Source: Gracilimonas sp. (lineage in GTDB: Bacteria; Bacteroidota; Rhodothermia; Balneolales; Balneolaceae). From it: a stretch of 64,000 bases of DNA. The first letter of the stretch is position 1. Every line of letters begins with the position of its first letter. The DNA lies in assembly GCF_017641085.1 (NCBI RefSeq), contig NZ_JAEPPI010000003.1, forward strand, positions 423,233-487,232, read 5' to 3'. The position numbers and the translations under genes were made by a program. Under the pieces are notes generated by a model. The model ran no database searches, had not been told where the DNA came from, and saw nothing but the letters and a program-made list of their open reading frames with translations. This document shows positions 44,939-53,491 of the stretch, one piece after another.

Positions 44939-45066
44939 ATCCTTTTTGATTAGTAAAAGCTGAAGCGAACGTCTTTCATTCCAAAAAATAAGCAGGACTC
45001 ACATTTGGGAGTATATATCGGTATATTTATGGTTCGAAAAATTTCAAGATAAAGACCGATCAATAA

Positions 45067-46077
45067 ATGAAAAATGTTGTGCTAATCCCCGGTGATGGAA
45101 TCGGGGCGGAGATCACTAATTCCGTAACTACTATTCTGAAAGAAGCAGGAGCTGAGATCAATTGGATTGAGTGCTCGGCAGGACTGAAAGCCTACGAAGA
45201 AACCGGAAATCCCCTTCCTGAAGAAACTATCGAAGCTCTGGATGAGCATCGGATATCACTGAAAGGACCCCTGACTACGCCCGTTGGATCAGGATTCAGG
45301 TCGGTGAATGTGGCACTTCGGCAAAAATTCAATTTGTATAGCAACATCCGGCCGGCTCGTACACTGCCAAGTATCGACAGCCCATTCCGGGGAGTGGATA
45401 TGGTGCTCTTCCGGGAAAACACTCAGGGTTTATATATCGGCAAAGAGGAATGGATAGAAGAAGCAGATAACAAAAAGCATGCTGAAGCTATTGCGGTTGT
45501 AACAGAAGAAGCCAGTGAGAAAATTATCCGTGCGGCTTTTGAGTATGCCGTTAAGAATGAGCGAAAGAAAGTGACGCTGGTTCACAAAGCTAATATTTTA
45601 AAACTGACAACGGGTCTATTCCTTGAGGTTGGCAGAAAGATTGCTAAAGAATATAAAGACATCGAGTTTCAGGATCTGATTGTTGATAACATGGCCATGC
45701 AAATGGTTCTTCGTCCCCAGCAGTTTGATGTGGTAGTTACCACCAATCTGTTTGGAGATATTCTATCTGACCTGGCATCGGGACTGGTGGGTGGACTTGG
45801 AGTTACCGGAGCTGCTAATATCGGTGATGATGCTGCGATGTTTGAAGCTGTTCACGGTTCCGCTCCCGATATTGTTGGGAAGAACGTGGCCAACCCAATG
45901 GCGCTTTTGTTTTCTTCATTAATGATGCTGGAGCATATTGATCAAAAGCAGATTGCTGAAAACATTCGAAAAGCAGTTTATAAAACACTTGTAGAGAAGA
46001 AGGTGTATTGCACGCCGGATATTGGAGGTGAAGGTACTACTTCGACATTCACTCAGGCTGTGTGCGACAATATTTGA
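45067..46077 (+). CDS. Isocitrate dehydrogenase, NAD-type of the isocitrate/isopropylmalate family
   Basis: The 336-residue protein belongs to the decarboxylating dehydrogenase family. Features are [44 protein letters not shown] (S79, N81, R85 and R95 bind substrate), [15 protein letters not shown] and [21 protein letters not shown]. The S-x-N-x-x-L-R pattern is that of isocitrate (or homoisocitrate) dehydrogenases rather than 3-isopropylmalate dehydrogenase. The short length suits the NAD-dependent type. A TCA-cycle role is most likely. It is monogenic and terminates at 46103-46130. Confidence 0.88.
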   Translation: MKNVVLIPGDGIGAEITNSVTTILKEAGAEINWIECSAGLKAYEETGNPLPEETIEALDEHRISLKGPLTTPVGSGFRSVNVALRQKFNLYSNIRPARTLPSIDSPFRGVDMVLFRENTQGLYIGKEEWIEEADNKKHAEAIAVVTEEASEKIIRAAFEYAVKNERKKVTLVHKANILKLTTGLFLEVGRKIAKEYKDIEFQDLIVDNMAMQMVLRPQQFDVVVTTNLFGDILSDLASGLVGGLGVTGAANIGDDAAMFEAVHGSAPDIVGKNVANPMALLFSSLMMLEHIDQKQIAENIRKAVYKTLVEKKVYCTPDIGGEGTTSTFTQAVCDNI

Positions 46078-46102
46078 TGAACGTTTAAATACAGTACACA
46101 AG

Positions 46103-46130
46103 AAAAGGCTGCCAGTAGGCAGCCTTTTTT
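46103..46130. terminator. Strong intrinsic terminator after isocitrate dehydrogenase
   Basis: Perfect 11-bp arms AAAAGGCTGCC (46103-46113) and GGCAGCCTTTT (46118-46128) with a 4-nt loop and T tail. It may serve both converging genes. Confidence 0.92.
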
Positions 46131-46156
46131 ATATCAGGTTGTTGGTAGGATTTGGT

Positions 46157-46486
46157 CTATCCAAAGAGCTTAAACAAAGCCCAGCTGATAATAGACATCA
46201 CCAGCCCGAAAGCCAGCGCCCAGCCAAAGCTTTTAACTTTGAATCCTTCTACCATGGCATCCACCAGCATAATAAGGCCGGCGTTAATCACCCACACAAA
46301 GAGGCCGAATGTGAGAATAGTAATTGGTAAGCTCAGGATTAATAGAATCGGTTTCACAAATACATTTATAATCGCGAGCAGAGCGGCTACAAAAACAGCA
46401 CTCCAAAAATTCTTAATTTCGACTCCTTTAAGTAAGCTTGCAGTGGCATAGATGGAAATACTGTTTAATAACCAGGCCCAAATCAT
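46157..46486 (-). CDS. Phage holin family 4-like membrane protein
   Basis: A 109-residue protein with four hydrophobic helices, including WAWLLNSISIYATASLLKGVEIKNFWSAVFVAALLAIINVFVKPILLILSLPITILTFGLF, the pattern of the Phage_holin_4_2 family. These proteins are widespread in chromosomes without nearby phage genes and most have no known lysis role. No phage genes surround it here. Confidence 0.85.
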   Translation of the reverse strand: MIWAWLLNSISIYATASLLKGVEIKNFWSAVFVAALLAIINVFVKPILLILSLPITILTFGLFVWVINAGLIMLVDAMVEGFKVKSFGWALAFGLVMSIISWALFKLFG

Positions 46487-46566
46487 AATGGTGGAATTTT
46501 GTTAAAAGTGGCCTTTCTGTACGAACCCGACTGCAAAATGGTTACATTTAACTAAAAATTGATTGG

Positions 46567-46998
46567 ATGGAAACGATACATAAATCATTTGAAGAACTCA
46601 GCTCCGTTCAGCTGCAGGATATTTTCAGGCTCAGGCAAAACGTATTTATCATAGAGCAGCAATGTTTCTATGAGGATATTGATGGAGCTGATGCCAAAGC
46701 AGAACACCTGTTGATCTACGATGAAGAAAAGCTGGCGGCTTACCTGCGGATTTTTCCCTATGGAGTAAAGTATAAAAATGAAGCTAATATGGGTCGGATA
46801 GTCGTTGACCCGGAGTTCAGAGGTACTGGTTTAGGCGAAAGGCTTATCAAAAAGGGAATTGAGCTATGCGACAAAAAACCGATTCGGATTGAAGCTCAGG
46901 CAGCTTTAGAAAAATACTATAATGGCTTTGGCTTTAAGGCAGAAGGAGAAGTATATGTGGTAGATGAGATCGACCACCTGCAGATGGTATTAGCTTAG
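46567..46998 (+). CDS. ElaA-like GNAT acetyltransferase
   Basis: A 143-residue GNAT-fold protein of the ElaA type. The start resembles LQDIFRLRQNVFIIEQQCFYEDIDGAD, and the acetyl-CoA motif is MGRIVVDPEFRGTGLGERLIKKGIE with the R/Q-x-x-G-x-G/A loop as RGTGLG. EAQAALEKYYNGFGFK completes motif B. The acceptor is unknown. It converges with the HPt gene, overlapping it by 9 bp. Confidence 0.92.
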   Translation: METIHKSFEELSSVQLQDIFRLRQNVFIIEQQCFYEDIDGADAKAEHLLIYDEEKLAAYLRIFPYGVKYKNEANMGRIVVDPEFRGTGLGERLIKKGIELCDKKPIRIEAQAALEKYYNGFGFKAEGEVYVVDEIDHLQMVLA

Positions 46999-47337
46999 CT
47001 CTTGCTTTTTATTTTTAAGATCATCTACAACTTCCAGATATCCTTGCTCAAGTTGATCGATTAAACCCGGAATTGATTTAAGGTTGATTGTCTCTTTACC
47101 AAACTTTTCTAAATCCTGGGCTATTTCGTTTAAAGCGGTAAGACCTACATACAAAAACATAGGTTTCAATTTGTGCGATTCAGCCCCCAATTCCTTCCAG
47201 TGTTCTTCTTGGTGTGCTTTCTTGATCTTATCAATATGTTTGGGAGTCTCTGATAACATGAGGTCTATCATTTCCACCATCACCTCGTTGTCGCCCCCGG
47301 TAATATTCTCCAAATAACTCAGATCAATTTTCCCCAT
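46990..47337 (-). CDS. Histidine phosphotransfer (HPt) domain protein
   Basis: A stand-alone 115-residue HPt protein, a phosphorelay carrier between hybrid sensor kinases and response regulators. The four-helix bundle pattern shows the phosphorylatable H55 in GAESHKLKPMFLYVGL. There is no kinase or regulator gene next to it, so partners are encoded elsewhere. Confidence 0.88.
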   Translation of the reverse strand: MGKIDLSYLENITGGDNEVMVEMIDLMLSETPKHIDKIKKAHQEEHWKELGAESHKLKPMFLYVGLTALNEIAQDLEKFGKETINLKSIPGLIDQLEQGYLEVVDDLKNKKQELS

Positions 47338-47492
47338 AAACCAATAGTCCTTTAAACTTTATGAAACAAATGTAGGTAACTTTTTATAAATAAAGTATTC
47401 AAATATGGGTAATATTTTTCTGGAAGAGGTTCCTGGAAACACAGAATATCCATGCCTTATAAAGTGAAGAAGAGAATAAATGTAAAGGTGGA

Positions 47493-47567
47493 TCAGCCTG
47501 TAAATATTACAATGCCCACCAGCACAAGCACCACGATTTTAAATATAAAAGCCTTCCAGTTTCTCAT
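47493..47567 (-). CDS. Candidate 24-residue single-helix membrane peptide
   Basis: MRNWKAFIFKIVVLVLVGIVIFTG is a basic start followed by one hydrophobic helix, typical of small bacterial membrane proteins. No homologue is recalled. It lies alone in the gap next to the DnaA-box cluster. A chance frame in AT-rich DNA is possible. Confidence 0.3.
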   Translation of the reverse strand: MRNWKAFIFKIVVLVLVGIVIFTG

Positions 47568-47629
47568 TTTAGAATAATTACTAACCAAAGAGGAAATGGA
47601 TTGAAAGCAATTATACGGTAAAAGTCAAG

Positions 47630-47733
47630 TTATCCACAGCTGCTTAAATAAAAATTTTTAAGAAATATTTATTTCAGGCTGCAAATTATGTGATTTTTTG
47701 TATGTGGATAATTCAACGATTGAGTTATCCACA
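47630..47733. other. DnaA-box cluster with AT-rich core (candidate origin-like region)
   Basis: Three perfect TTATCCACA boxes occur within 104 bp: plus strand 47630-47638, minus strand 47703-47711 and plus strand 47725-47733. A very AT-rich tract (47643-47676) lies between the first and second. The cluster sits in a 407-bp gene-poor gap between the HPt gene and glmS. This is the minimal look of a bacterial oriC, though gene directions do not switch clearly here, so a DnaA titration or regulatory site upstream of other genes is also possible. Confidence 0.55.
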
Positions 47734-47744
47734 AGACCAGTGCT

Positions 47745-49577
47745 TTACTCAACAGTTACACTTTTGGCCAGATTTCTGGGCTGATCTACATTACACCCAC
47801 GATTAACGGCGATGTAGTAAGAAAGCAACTGAAGAGGGATCACCGTCAATAATGGAGAAAGCACATCCATGGTTTCAGGAACTATGGATTTAAACTCGGC
47901 AAGTTTTTCTACTTCTTCATTTCCGGGATTTGTGATAGCAATTATTCTTCCCTTTCGCGCTCTCACTTCCTCAATGTTGCTGATCATTTTGTCGTTGGTG
48001 TGTTGGGTTGCAGCGATCACCACCACCGGCATCATTTCATCAATCAGCGCAATGGGGCCGTGCTTCATTTCGGCAGCCGGGTATCCTTCAGCGTGAATGT
48101 ATGAGATCTCCTTGAGCTTTAATGCACCTTCAAGGGCAACAGGGAAGCTGTAAGAACGACCTAAGTACAAGAAATTGGGAGCATATGAAAAGAGATTCGA
48201 AATTTCCTTGATCTCATCGGTAGATTCTAAAATCTCTTCTATTTTGGCGGGGATCTGTGCTAACTCGCCAATCAGTTTTTTAGCTTCTTTTTTGTTAATG
48301 GTCTTTTTATACAGTCCCAGTTTAATTGCCATCATGGTGAGAACTGTAACCTGTGCAGTGAATGCCTTAGTGGATGCAACCCCAATCTCAGGTCCTGCAT
48401 GAATATACACGCCGGCATCGGTTTCCCTGGCTATGGTAGATCCAACAACATTAACCACACCCAGAACCAATGCCCCTCGTGATTTTGCCTCCCGCAGTGC
48501 GGCAAGAGTATCGGCAGTTTCACCACTTTGGGAAATTACGATCATTACATCGCCTTCCCCAATAAGCTGTTCTTTGTATCGAAACTCGGAAGCATATTCT
48601 ACTTCCACCGGAACTTTGGCCAGATATTCAAACAAATACTCGCCCACTAATCCAGAATGCCAGCTGGTACCACAAGCTGCAATAATAATTCTTCTGGCGT
48701 TTACCAGCTGATCCATAATTCCTTCGATGCCGCCGAGGGTGACTGTACCTTCTTCAGCATTAATTCTACCTCTCAGGCAATCGGAAAGTGCTTTGGGTTG
48801 CTCAAAAATTTCCTTGAGCATGAAATGGTCATACCCGCCTTTCTCAATTTCTTCAAGACTTAAAGCGAGTTCGTGAATTTCCTTGGAAAGCTCTATCTGG
48901 TCGGCGGATTCTACTGTGTAGTCATCCTTCCTGATGACTGCGATTTCACCGTCATCCAGGTAAATAACCTTATCGGTATAAGCAGCTACGGCGGATGCAT
49001 CGGACGCGATTAACATTTCACCTTCCCCAACACCAAGTAAGAGTGGGGAGCCCTTACGTGCCACTACTATTTGATCCGGGAAATCTGAATGAACAAGGGC
49101 GATTCCATACGTACCATTCACCTGATGTAGTGCTAATTGAACAGCCTTCTTCAGATCCGAAGCATCTTTTTCGAGAAAGCTTTCGATCAACTTGGTAAGT
49201 ACTTCGGTATCAGTTTCCGAATAAAAGGTGTATCCCTGATCGCTTAATTTCTTTTTCAGGGTGTTATAATTCTCGATGATGCCGTTATGAACAAGAGCCA
49301 GCTTGCCGTTTTGCCCGGTATGAGGGTGTGAATTGATATCATTAGGTTCGCCATGGGTAGCCCACCGGGTATGGCCAATTCCTACGGTTCCATTCTCCGA
49401 TGAGGTGATCATTTTCTCAAGAGAAGCAACTTTCCCTTTCCCTTTTTTGATCTTCAGCTCTCCGTTTATGATGGCTAATCCGGCAGAGTCATATCCCCTG
49501 TATTCGAGTCTCTTGAGCCCGTCGATAATAATTTTGCTGGCTTGTTGATCGCCAATGTACCCTACAATTCCACACAT
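47745..49577 (-). CDS. glmS: Glucosamine-6-phosphate synthase GlmS
   Basis: GlmS converts fructose-6-phosphate and glutamine to glucosamine-6-phosphate, feeding UDP-GlcNAc, peptidoglycan and lipid A. The 610-residue protein has the N-terminal nucleophile Cys2 in MCGIVGYIGD, GIGHTRWATHG, the two SIS sugar-isomerase domains (ACGTSWHSGLVGEYLFE, ISQSGETADTLAAL, GRSYSFPVALEGALKLKEISYIHAEGYPAAEMKHGPIALI) and the C-terminal NLAKSVTVE. No glmS ribozyme is seen upstream. It is divergent from a GlmU-like gene in the same pathway. Confidence 0.98.
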   Translation of the reverse strand: MCGIVGYIGDQQASKIIIDGLKRLEYRGYDSAGLAIINGELKIKKGKGKVASLEKMITSSENGTVGIGHTRWATHGEPNDINSHPHTGQNGKLALVHNGIIENYNTLKKKLSDQGYTFYSETDTEVLTKLIESFLEKDASDLKKAVQLALHQVNGTYGIALVHSDFPDQIVVARKGSPLLLGVGEGEMLIASDASAVAAYTDKVIYLDDGEIAVIRKDDYTVESADQIELSKEIHELALSLEEIEKGGYDHFMLKEIFEQPKALSDCLRGRINAEEGTVTLGGIEGIMDQLVNARRIIIAACGTSWHSGLVGEYLFEYLAKVPVEVEYASEFRYKEQLIGEGDVMIVISQSGETADTLAALREAKSRGALVLGVVNVVGSTIARETDAGVYIHAGPEIGVASTKAFTAQVTVLTMMAIKLGLYKKTINKKEAKKLIGELAQIPAKIEEILESTDEIKEISNLFSYAPNFLYLGRSYSFPVALEGALKLKEISYIHAEGYPAAEMKHGPIALIDEMMPVVVIAATQHTNDKMISNIEEVRARKGRIIAITNPGNEEVEKLAEFKSIVPETMDVLSPLLTVIPLQLLSYYIAVNRGCNVDQPRNLAKSVTVE

Positions 49578-49686
49578 ACAGTTTTAACTATTAAAAATTT
49601 TTTTTGGCTTATTTAATCCTTAAATATAATGCGAAGTTTAAAGAATGACGATTATAATTTCTTACCAATAAACACTGCTTTTATAT

Positions 49687-50880
49687 ATGGGGATTTGTTT
49701 TTTTAATGATGATCAGGTTAAAAGGTTCCAGCCACTCACCTTAACACGGCCAATGGATGACCTGAGGGTGGGCATACTTACAATTCGGAAGAAATGGATT
49801 AAGTCGCTCGAAAACAGTGAGTTTAGTCGGTTATTGCCGGATTATTTGAATGGCGTTTTTGAAAGAGGAAAGGTAGAAGGGAATGAGGAGGTACTCTGGC
49901 TCAACTCAAGAATGTTGCCCTCCCAAAGTTTCCTCGGTGCGTTGAAGGCTCTTCAAGAAGGACAAAAACTGGTGTTCAAAGGAGTAACGGTTGCTGCTAA
50001 GGTGGATGCTAAGTCCTCGGCGAAAATGTTTAGTGAAAACAGCTTTAACGACGCTGGCTTGGATACTATTGAGGTAAAAGAAGTTATTCACCTCGAGCAT
50101 TTGTGGGATTTACTCTCGCTGAATTCTTATGAAATTGAAAAAGACATTCAGCTTTTGGGGTTGAAGTCAATTTCAGAAGAGAAAGAGGAGGTTCCTGAAT
50201 CCGTTTATCATCCCAAAAATACATTTATAGGAAAAGATGTCCATATAGAACCGGGATGTATTTTTATAGCTGAAAAAGGGCCGGTAGTCATTCGTGATGG
50301 CGCTACTATAGAAGCCGGCAGTATTCTCAGAGGACCCGTTGTAGTTGGTGAAGGAGCAACGGTAAAAATGGCAGCGCGAATTTATGATGGAACCACTATT
50401 GGTCCGGTCTGCAAAGTGGGAGGAGAAGTCGCCGGATGTATTTTTCATTCTTACTCAAACAAAGCCCATGATGGATTTGCCGGGAATTCCATATTCGGGC
50501 AATGGGTGAACCTCGGAGCTAATACCATTACCTCAAATCTTAAGAACGACTATAAAAACATCGATGTAACCGACTGGATTACGAAGGATCTTATCCAAAC
50601 GGGCCGGCAGTTTCTTGGAACGGTGATGGCTGATCATTCCAAAACAGCCATTAATACTATGCTTAATACGGGGACCATTTGTGGGGTAAGTTCAAATGTG
50701 TTTATTGATGAACTTTCCCCAAAAGTAATTGACTCATTTACCTGGCTTGGTCCAAGGGGGCCTGCTATTTATCGGTTTGAAAAGGCAATCGAAGTGATGC
50801 AGGCCATGATGAAACGTCGCGATGTTGAACTAACCGACGACTACAAGCGGATGATGAAGCATATATTTACTTCCCGCTAA
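49687..50880 (+). CDS. GlmU-like putative sugar nucleotidyltransferase with left-handed beta helix
   Basis: The 397-residue protein matches the Bacteroidota GlmU family proteins. A divergent N-terminal domain (MGICFFNDDQVKRFQPLTLTRPMDDLRVGILTIRKKW) takes the nucleotidyltransferase place. A hexapeptide beta helix follows from about 173 (NTFIGKDVHIEPGCIFIAEKGPVVIRDGATIEAGSILRGPVVVGEGATVKMAARIYDGTTIG), with WVNLGANTITSNLKNDY resembling the acetyltransferase part of GlmU. It is divergent from glmS, 109 bp apart, which supports a role in UDP-GlcNAc or related sugar nucleotide synthesis. The N-terminal domain lacks an obvious pyrophosphorylase loop, so activity is uncertain. Confidence 0.85.
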   Translation: MGICFFNDDQVKRFQPLTLTRPMDDLRVGILTIRKKWIKSLENSEFSRLLPDYLNGVFERGKVEGNEEVLWLNSRMLPSQSFLGALKALQEGQKLVFKGVTVAAKVDAKSSAKMFSENSFNDAGLDTIEVKEVIHLEHLWDLLSLNSYEIEKDIQLLGLKSISEEKEEVPESVYHPKNTFIGKDVHIEPGCIFIAEKGPVVIRDGATIEAGSILRGPVVVGEGATVKMAARIYDGTTIGPVCKVGGEVAGCIFHSYSNKAHDGFAGNSIFGQWVNLGANTITSNLKNDYKNIDVTDWITKDLIQTGRQFLGTVMADHSKTAINTMLNTGTICGVSSNVFIDELSPKVIDSFTWLGPRGPAIYRFEKAIEVMQAMMKRRDVELTDDYKRMMKHIFTSR

Positions 50881-52074
50881 CTATGGCAGGTTTATTTCAT
50901 CATACATGGCTTTGGTCCGGATGATGTTTCCTTCCATATTTCCAAGATATCGGCGGGATTCGAGGTATCGGCCGGTATTGTAGGCATCATAGTTGGAGGC
51001 GGTAGAATCCACACTGCTGATTCGCACCTGCCTTGAGGAATGTATAAACTGATTGTCGCCAATCCACATCCCAACATGTACTACTCTGCGGCTTCTGTTT
51101 TCGGTAGCAGGGCTGCCAAAAAACAATAAATCGCCTGGCTGCAGTTGGTCCCAGTTTTTCTCTTCGTCTACTTTCACTCCTGCGTGTACCTGCTGAGAGG
51201 CGTCTCGTGGAATAATCATGCCATTCATGAGGTATATAGTTTTAGTAAAACCACTACAATCCACGCCTTTAGTGGAGGTTCCTCCCCACAGATACGGGAT
51301 GCCCATCATACTTCTGGCAGTTTGAACTAACGACTCTCGGGTAGCTTCCAGATCTTCGGTCCACTCAGAGAATGGAGTGGCTTCACTTTTCGGGATAAAG
51401 CCCTCACGTCCATCGGGGTATGAAATTCGATAATAACTTCCATTTGAACTTTCCAGCTTCAGAATGTTTCCGGCAGCCAGGTCACTTATTTTCTCCGAAC
51501 TTTTAGAGGGGGAGGAGTAAGCAAATCCATAGGTATCCACGTAAATGAGCTTTTCAGCTGATTTCCATTCAAGATACTCGGACTTATTCATTCTATGCAT
51601 ACCGCCACTGTCTATCCAGGATAAATAATCTTCCGGTGTGCGAACGTAATACCATCCGCCATCTTTTTTCAGAACCTGAAGGGGCATTCCCAGTAAAGCC
51701 TGCGTAGCAAGCTGAGCTGAATGTCTCGGTTCGGATCTTATATTAGACACAGAATTATTGACTATGCCATAAATTTTATCCCCCAATTCAGCAGAAGGCA
51801 ATACTTTAATGCTGTCTATATAGGAGATGTTAGCTTTTGCAAGGGAATCGAGCAGTGCTTGCTTAGCTTCAGCATTTGTCGTTTCTCCGGTCAGGAGAAA
51901 GGGACTTGCTCCTGAAGCCTGCACATTAAATTGATCCACTCTTGAATCAGGAACAAATGAATTTTCCACCTGGTCTATTAATCCCCGGAGGGTCTGTTGC
52001 CGGGGCCCGCTACAAGCTCCCAACAACAGAATTAAAACCAAAGCCAGTTTTAATGGATGTACTAAGTATTTCAT
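50881..52074 (-). CDS. NlpC/P60 peptidoglycan hydrolase lipoprotein with SH3 domains
   Basis: From the ATG at 52074 the product starts MKYLVHPLKLALVLILLLGACSG, a lipoprotein signal with Cys21. Two bacterial SH3-like regions follow (about 101-155 and 177-233), then a C-terminal NlpC/P60 domain with catalytic C273 in GVDCSGFTK, LQPGDLLFFGS, and the histidines in VVHVGMWIG and QFIHSS. Such enzymes cleave the D-Glu-DAP bond of cell-wall peptides. The start at 52116 would overlap susD; the chosen one leaves a 23-bp gap. It follows susD on the same strand and may be its operon partner. Confidence 0.9.
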   Translation of the reverse strand: MKYLVHPLKLALVLILLLGACSGPRQQTLRGLIDQVENSFVPDSRVDQFNVQASGASPFLLTGETTNAEAKQALLDSLAKANISYIDSIKVLPSAELGDKIYGIVNNSVSNIRSEPRHSAQLATQALLGMPLQVLKKDGGWYYVRTPEDYLSWIDSGGMHRMNKSEYLEWKSAEKLIYVDTYGFAYSSPSKSSEKISDLAAGNILKLESSNGSYYRISYPDGREGFIPKSEATPFSEWTEDLEATRESLVQTARSMMGIPYLWGGTSTKGVDCSGFTKTIYLMNGMIIPRDASQQVHAGVKVDEEKNWDQLQPGDLLFFGSPATENRSRRVVHVGMWIGDNQFIHSSRQVRISSVDSTASNYDAYNTGRYLESRRYLGNMEGNIIRTKAMYDEINLP

Positions 52075-52097
52075 AGATTTTGTTGACGAATTTTGCA

Positions 52098-53480
52098 TTA
52101 ATCTTGATCCCACCATAGCCTGCCATAGATAGAATTCTCTCCACCAAACTGACGCTGGATAGCCTCTTCATAATTCTCGGTGTTGTTGAGGGCTTCATCA
52201 GAGGTGTAACTCTGCCTTAAGGGGACGGCGTTACCATTTGGTTGCACCAGGTTGTCCGGGTAACCGGTTCGACGCCATTCAGCCCAGGCCTGATATCCAT
52301 GCATAAACAAATGAATGTACCGCTGGGTTGAAATTTGTTCAACAGCGTTGCCCGGATCAAAGGTAATATCGGGTTGAGCCAAATAGGCTGTGGCCTGGCT
52401 GGCATCTCCGGTCCATTGGGCGATTGAGTTTTCGATGGCATCGTTATAGTTGGTTGCGGGGTCTTCGGTAGTCCAGTTTAAGGCTGCAGCCTCTGCGCGT
52501 GCAAATAGAACTTCCGCATAGGTTACCAAGTAAACGGGTGCATCCTGAGCATAAATGTCAGAGCCTAACAGAGAAAAGTCTTCAGTTCCAATGCTATCTT
52601 CTTCTCCAAACTGAAGCCCTGCATATCCGCCTCCATTTCTCACTTCATTACCGTAAACAGGCAGGCGGGGGTCATTATAAGGATTCATTAAATCAACAAG
52701 GCTAACTGTTAAAGCCCACCACTCCCGGATCGGAGGATCTACAATCTGTCCATACCAGTAGTTTTGATTATTCGCATCAGCTAAATGCTGAAACAGAAAG
52801 TTGTCCTCATTGGAGGTGAAAACACCATCATTCAACGCATCATTAAATTCAGTTTCTGCTAATGATGCGTTAACCTCTGATAGCCGCAGGGCCATCAGCA
52901 AGCGCAGGGAATTGCTGAATTTCACCCATTTCCCCATATCACCTTCGTAAATGATGTCATTGCTCAGGCTTCCGGATTCATCAATTTGATCGGCTGCTGC
53001 TTTAAGTTCAGCAAACAGATCTTCATAGATGGATTCCTGAGTGTCATAAACGGGGGTGAATTCTTCGGTACCCTGCAAGGCCTCAGAATAGGGAATATCT
53101 CCCCAGCGGTCAGTTACGTTCCAGAAAATGTAAGCTTTCAGGATTCTGGCAACGGCTTTTTGGTTTTCGGTGGTAGCTACCTCTTCTGCGGTTTTAAGGT
53201 TAACCAGTGGCCCTTGGTACCATCCGTAAAAGCTGGTTCCGCCTTCAGGATATAAAGATGCGTCCACATATTGCGTTTCGGCCAAATACTGGGCCATGTA
53301 TTGCGCGTTGGGTGATGAACTCAAACCCGGCAGCGAGAGCATTGCGTTTGCTATAAGCTGAGGTGCTGCCGCATCACTGGGCTGGTTTGGATTATTATTT
53401 ATGTTGTTGAATTCGACGAGATCGCAACTGCTGAAAATCGCAAATGCAATCAGTGTAATAGGTATGAATAATTTTTTCAT
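52098..53480 (-). CDS. SusD/RagB-type nutrient-binding outer membrane lipoprotein
   Basis: SusD-like proteins form the lid of SusC transporters. From the ATG at 53480 the protein starts MKKLFIPITLIAFAIFSSC, a lipoprotein signal. It has the expected helical TPR-like body, including AQYMAQYLAETQYVDASLYPEGGTSFYGWYQG, ARILKAYIFWNVTDRWGDIPYSEALQG, NSLRLLMALRLSEVN and QISTQRYIHLFMHGYQAWAEWRRTGYP. This variant resembles the SusD_2 group, often with unknown or peptide-like substrates. A longer upstream frame overlapping susC is not needed. It lies 11 bp after susC. Confidence 0.94.
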   Translation of the reverse strand: MKKLFIPITLIAFAIFSSCDLVEFNNINNNPNQPSDAAAPQLIANAMLSLPGLSSSPNAQYMAQYLAETQYVDASLYPEGGTSFYGWYQGPLVNLKTAEEVATTENQKAVARILKAYIFWNVTDRWGDIPYSEALQGTEEFTPVYDTQESIYEDLFAELKAAADQIDESGSLSNDIIYEGDMGKWVKFSNSLRLLMALRLSEVNASLAETEFNDALNDGVFTSNEDNFLFQHLADANNQNYWYGQIVDPPIREWWALTVSLVDLMNPYNDPRLPVYGNEVRNGGGYAGLQFGEEDSIGTEDFSLLGSDIYAQDAPVYLVTYAEVLFARAEAAALNWTTEDPATNYNDAIENSIAQWTGDASQATAYLAQPDITFDPGNAVEQISTQRYIHLFMHGYQAWAEWRRTGYPDNLVQPNGNAVPLRQSYTSDEALNNTENYEEAIQRQFGGENSIYGRLWWDQD

Positions 53481-53491
53481 GGTTCTCTGAT

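Larger units (their letters stand above)
47338..47744. other. Gene-poor gap between HPt gene and glmS
   Basis: Beyond the candidate peptide and the DnaA-box cluster listed separately, this AT-rich stretch shows no confident coding frame, RNA gene or terminator. Confidence 0.6.

Noticed and set aside
46157..46486. Holin-like gene as a sign of prophage
   Set aside because: No phage structural, lysis or integrase gene surrounds it, and this holin-like family is common in ordinary chromosomes.
49578..49686. glmS ribozyme in the glmS leader
   Set aside because: The 109-bp upstream region is AT-rich and lacks the conserved ribozyme core.
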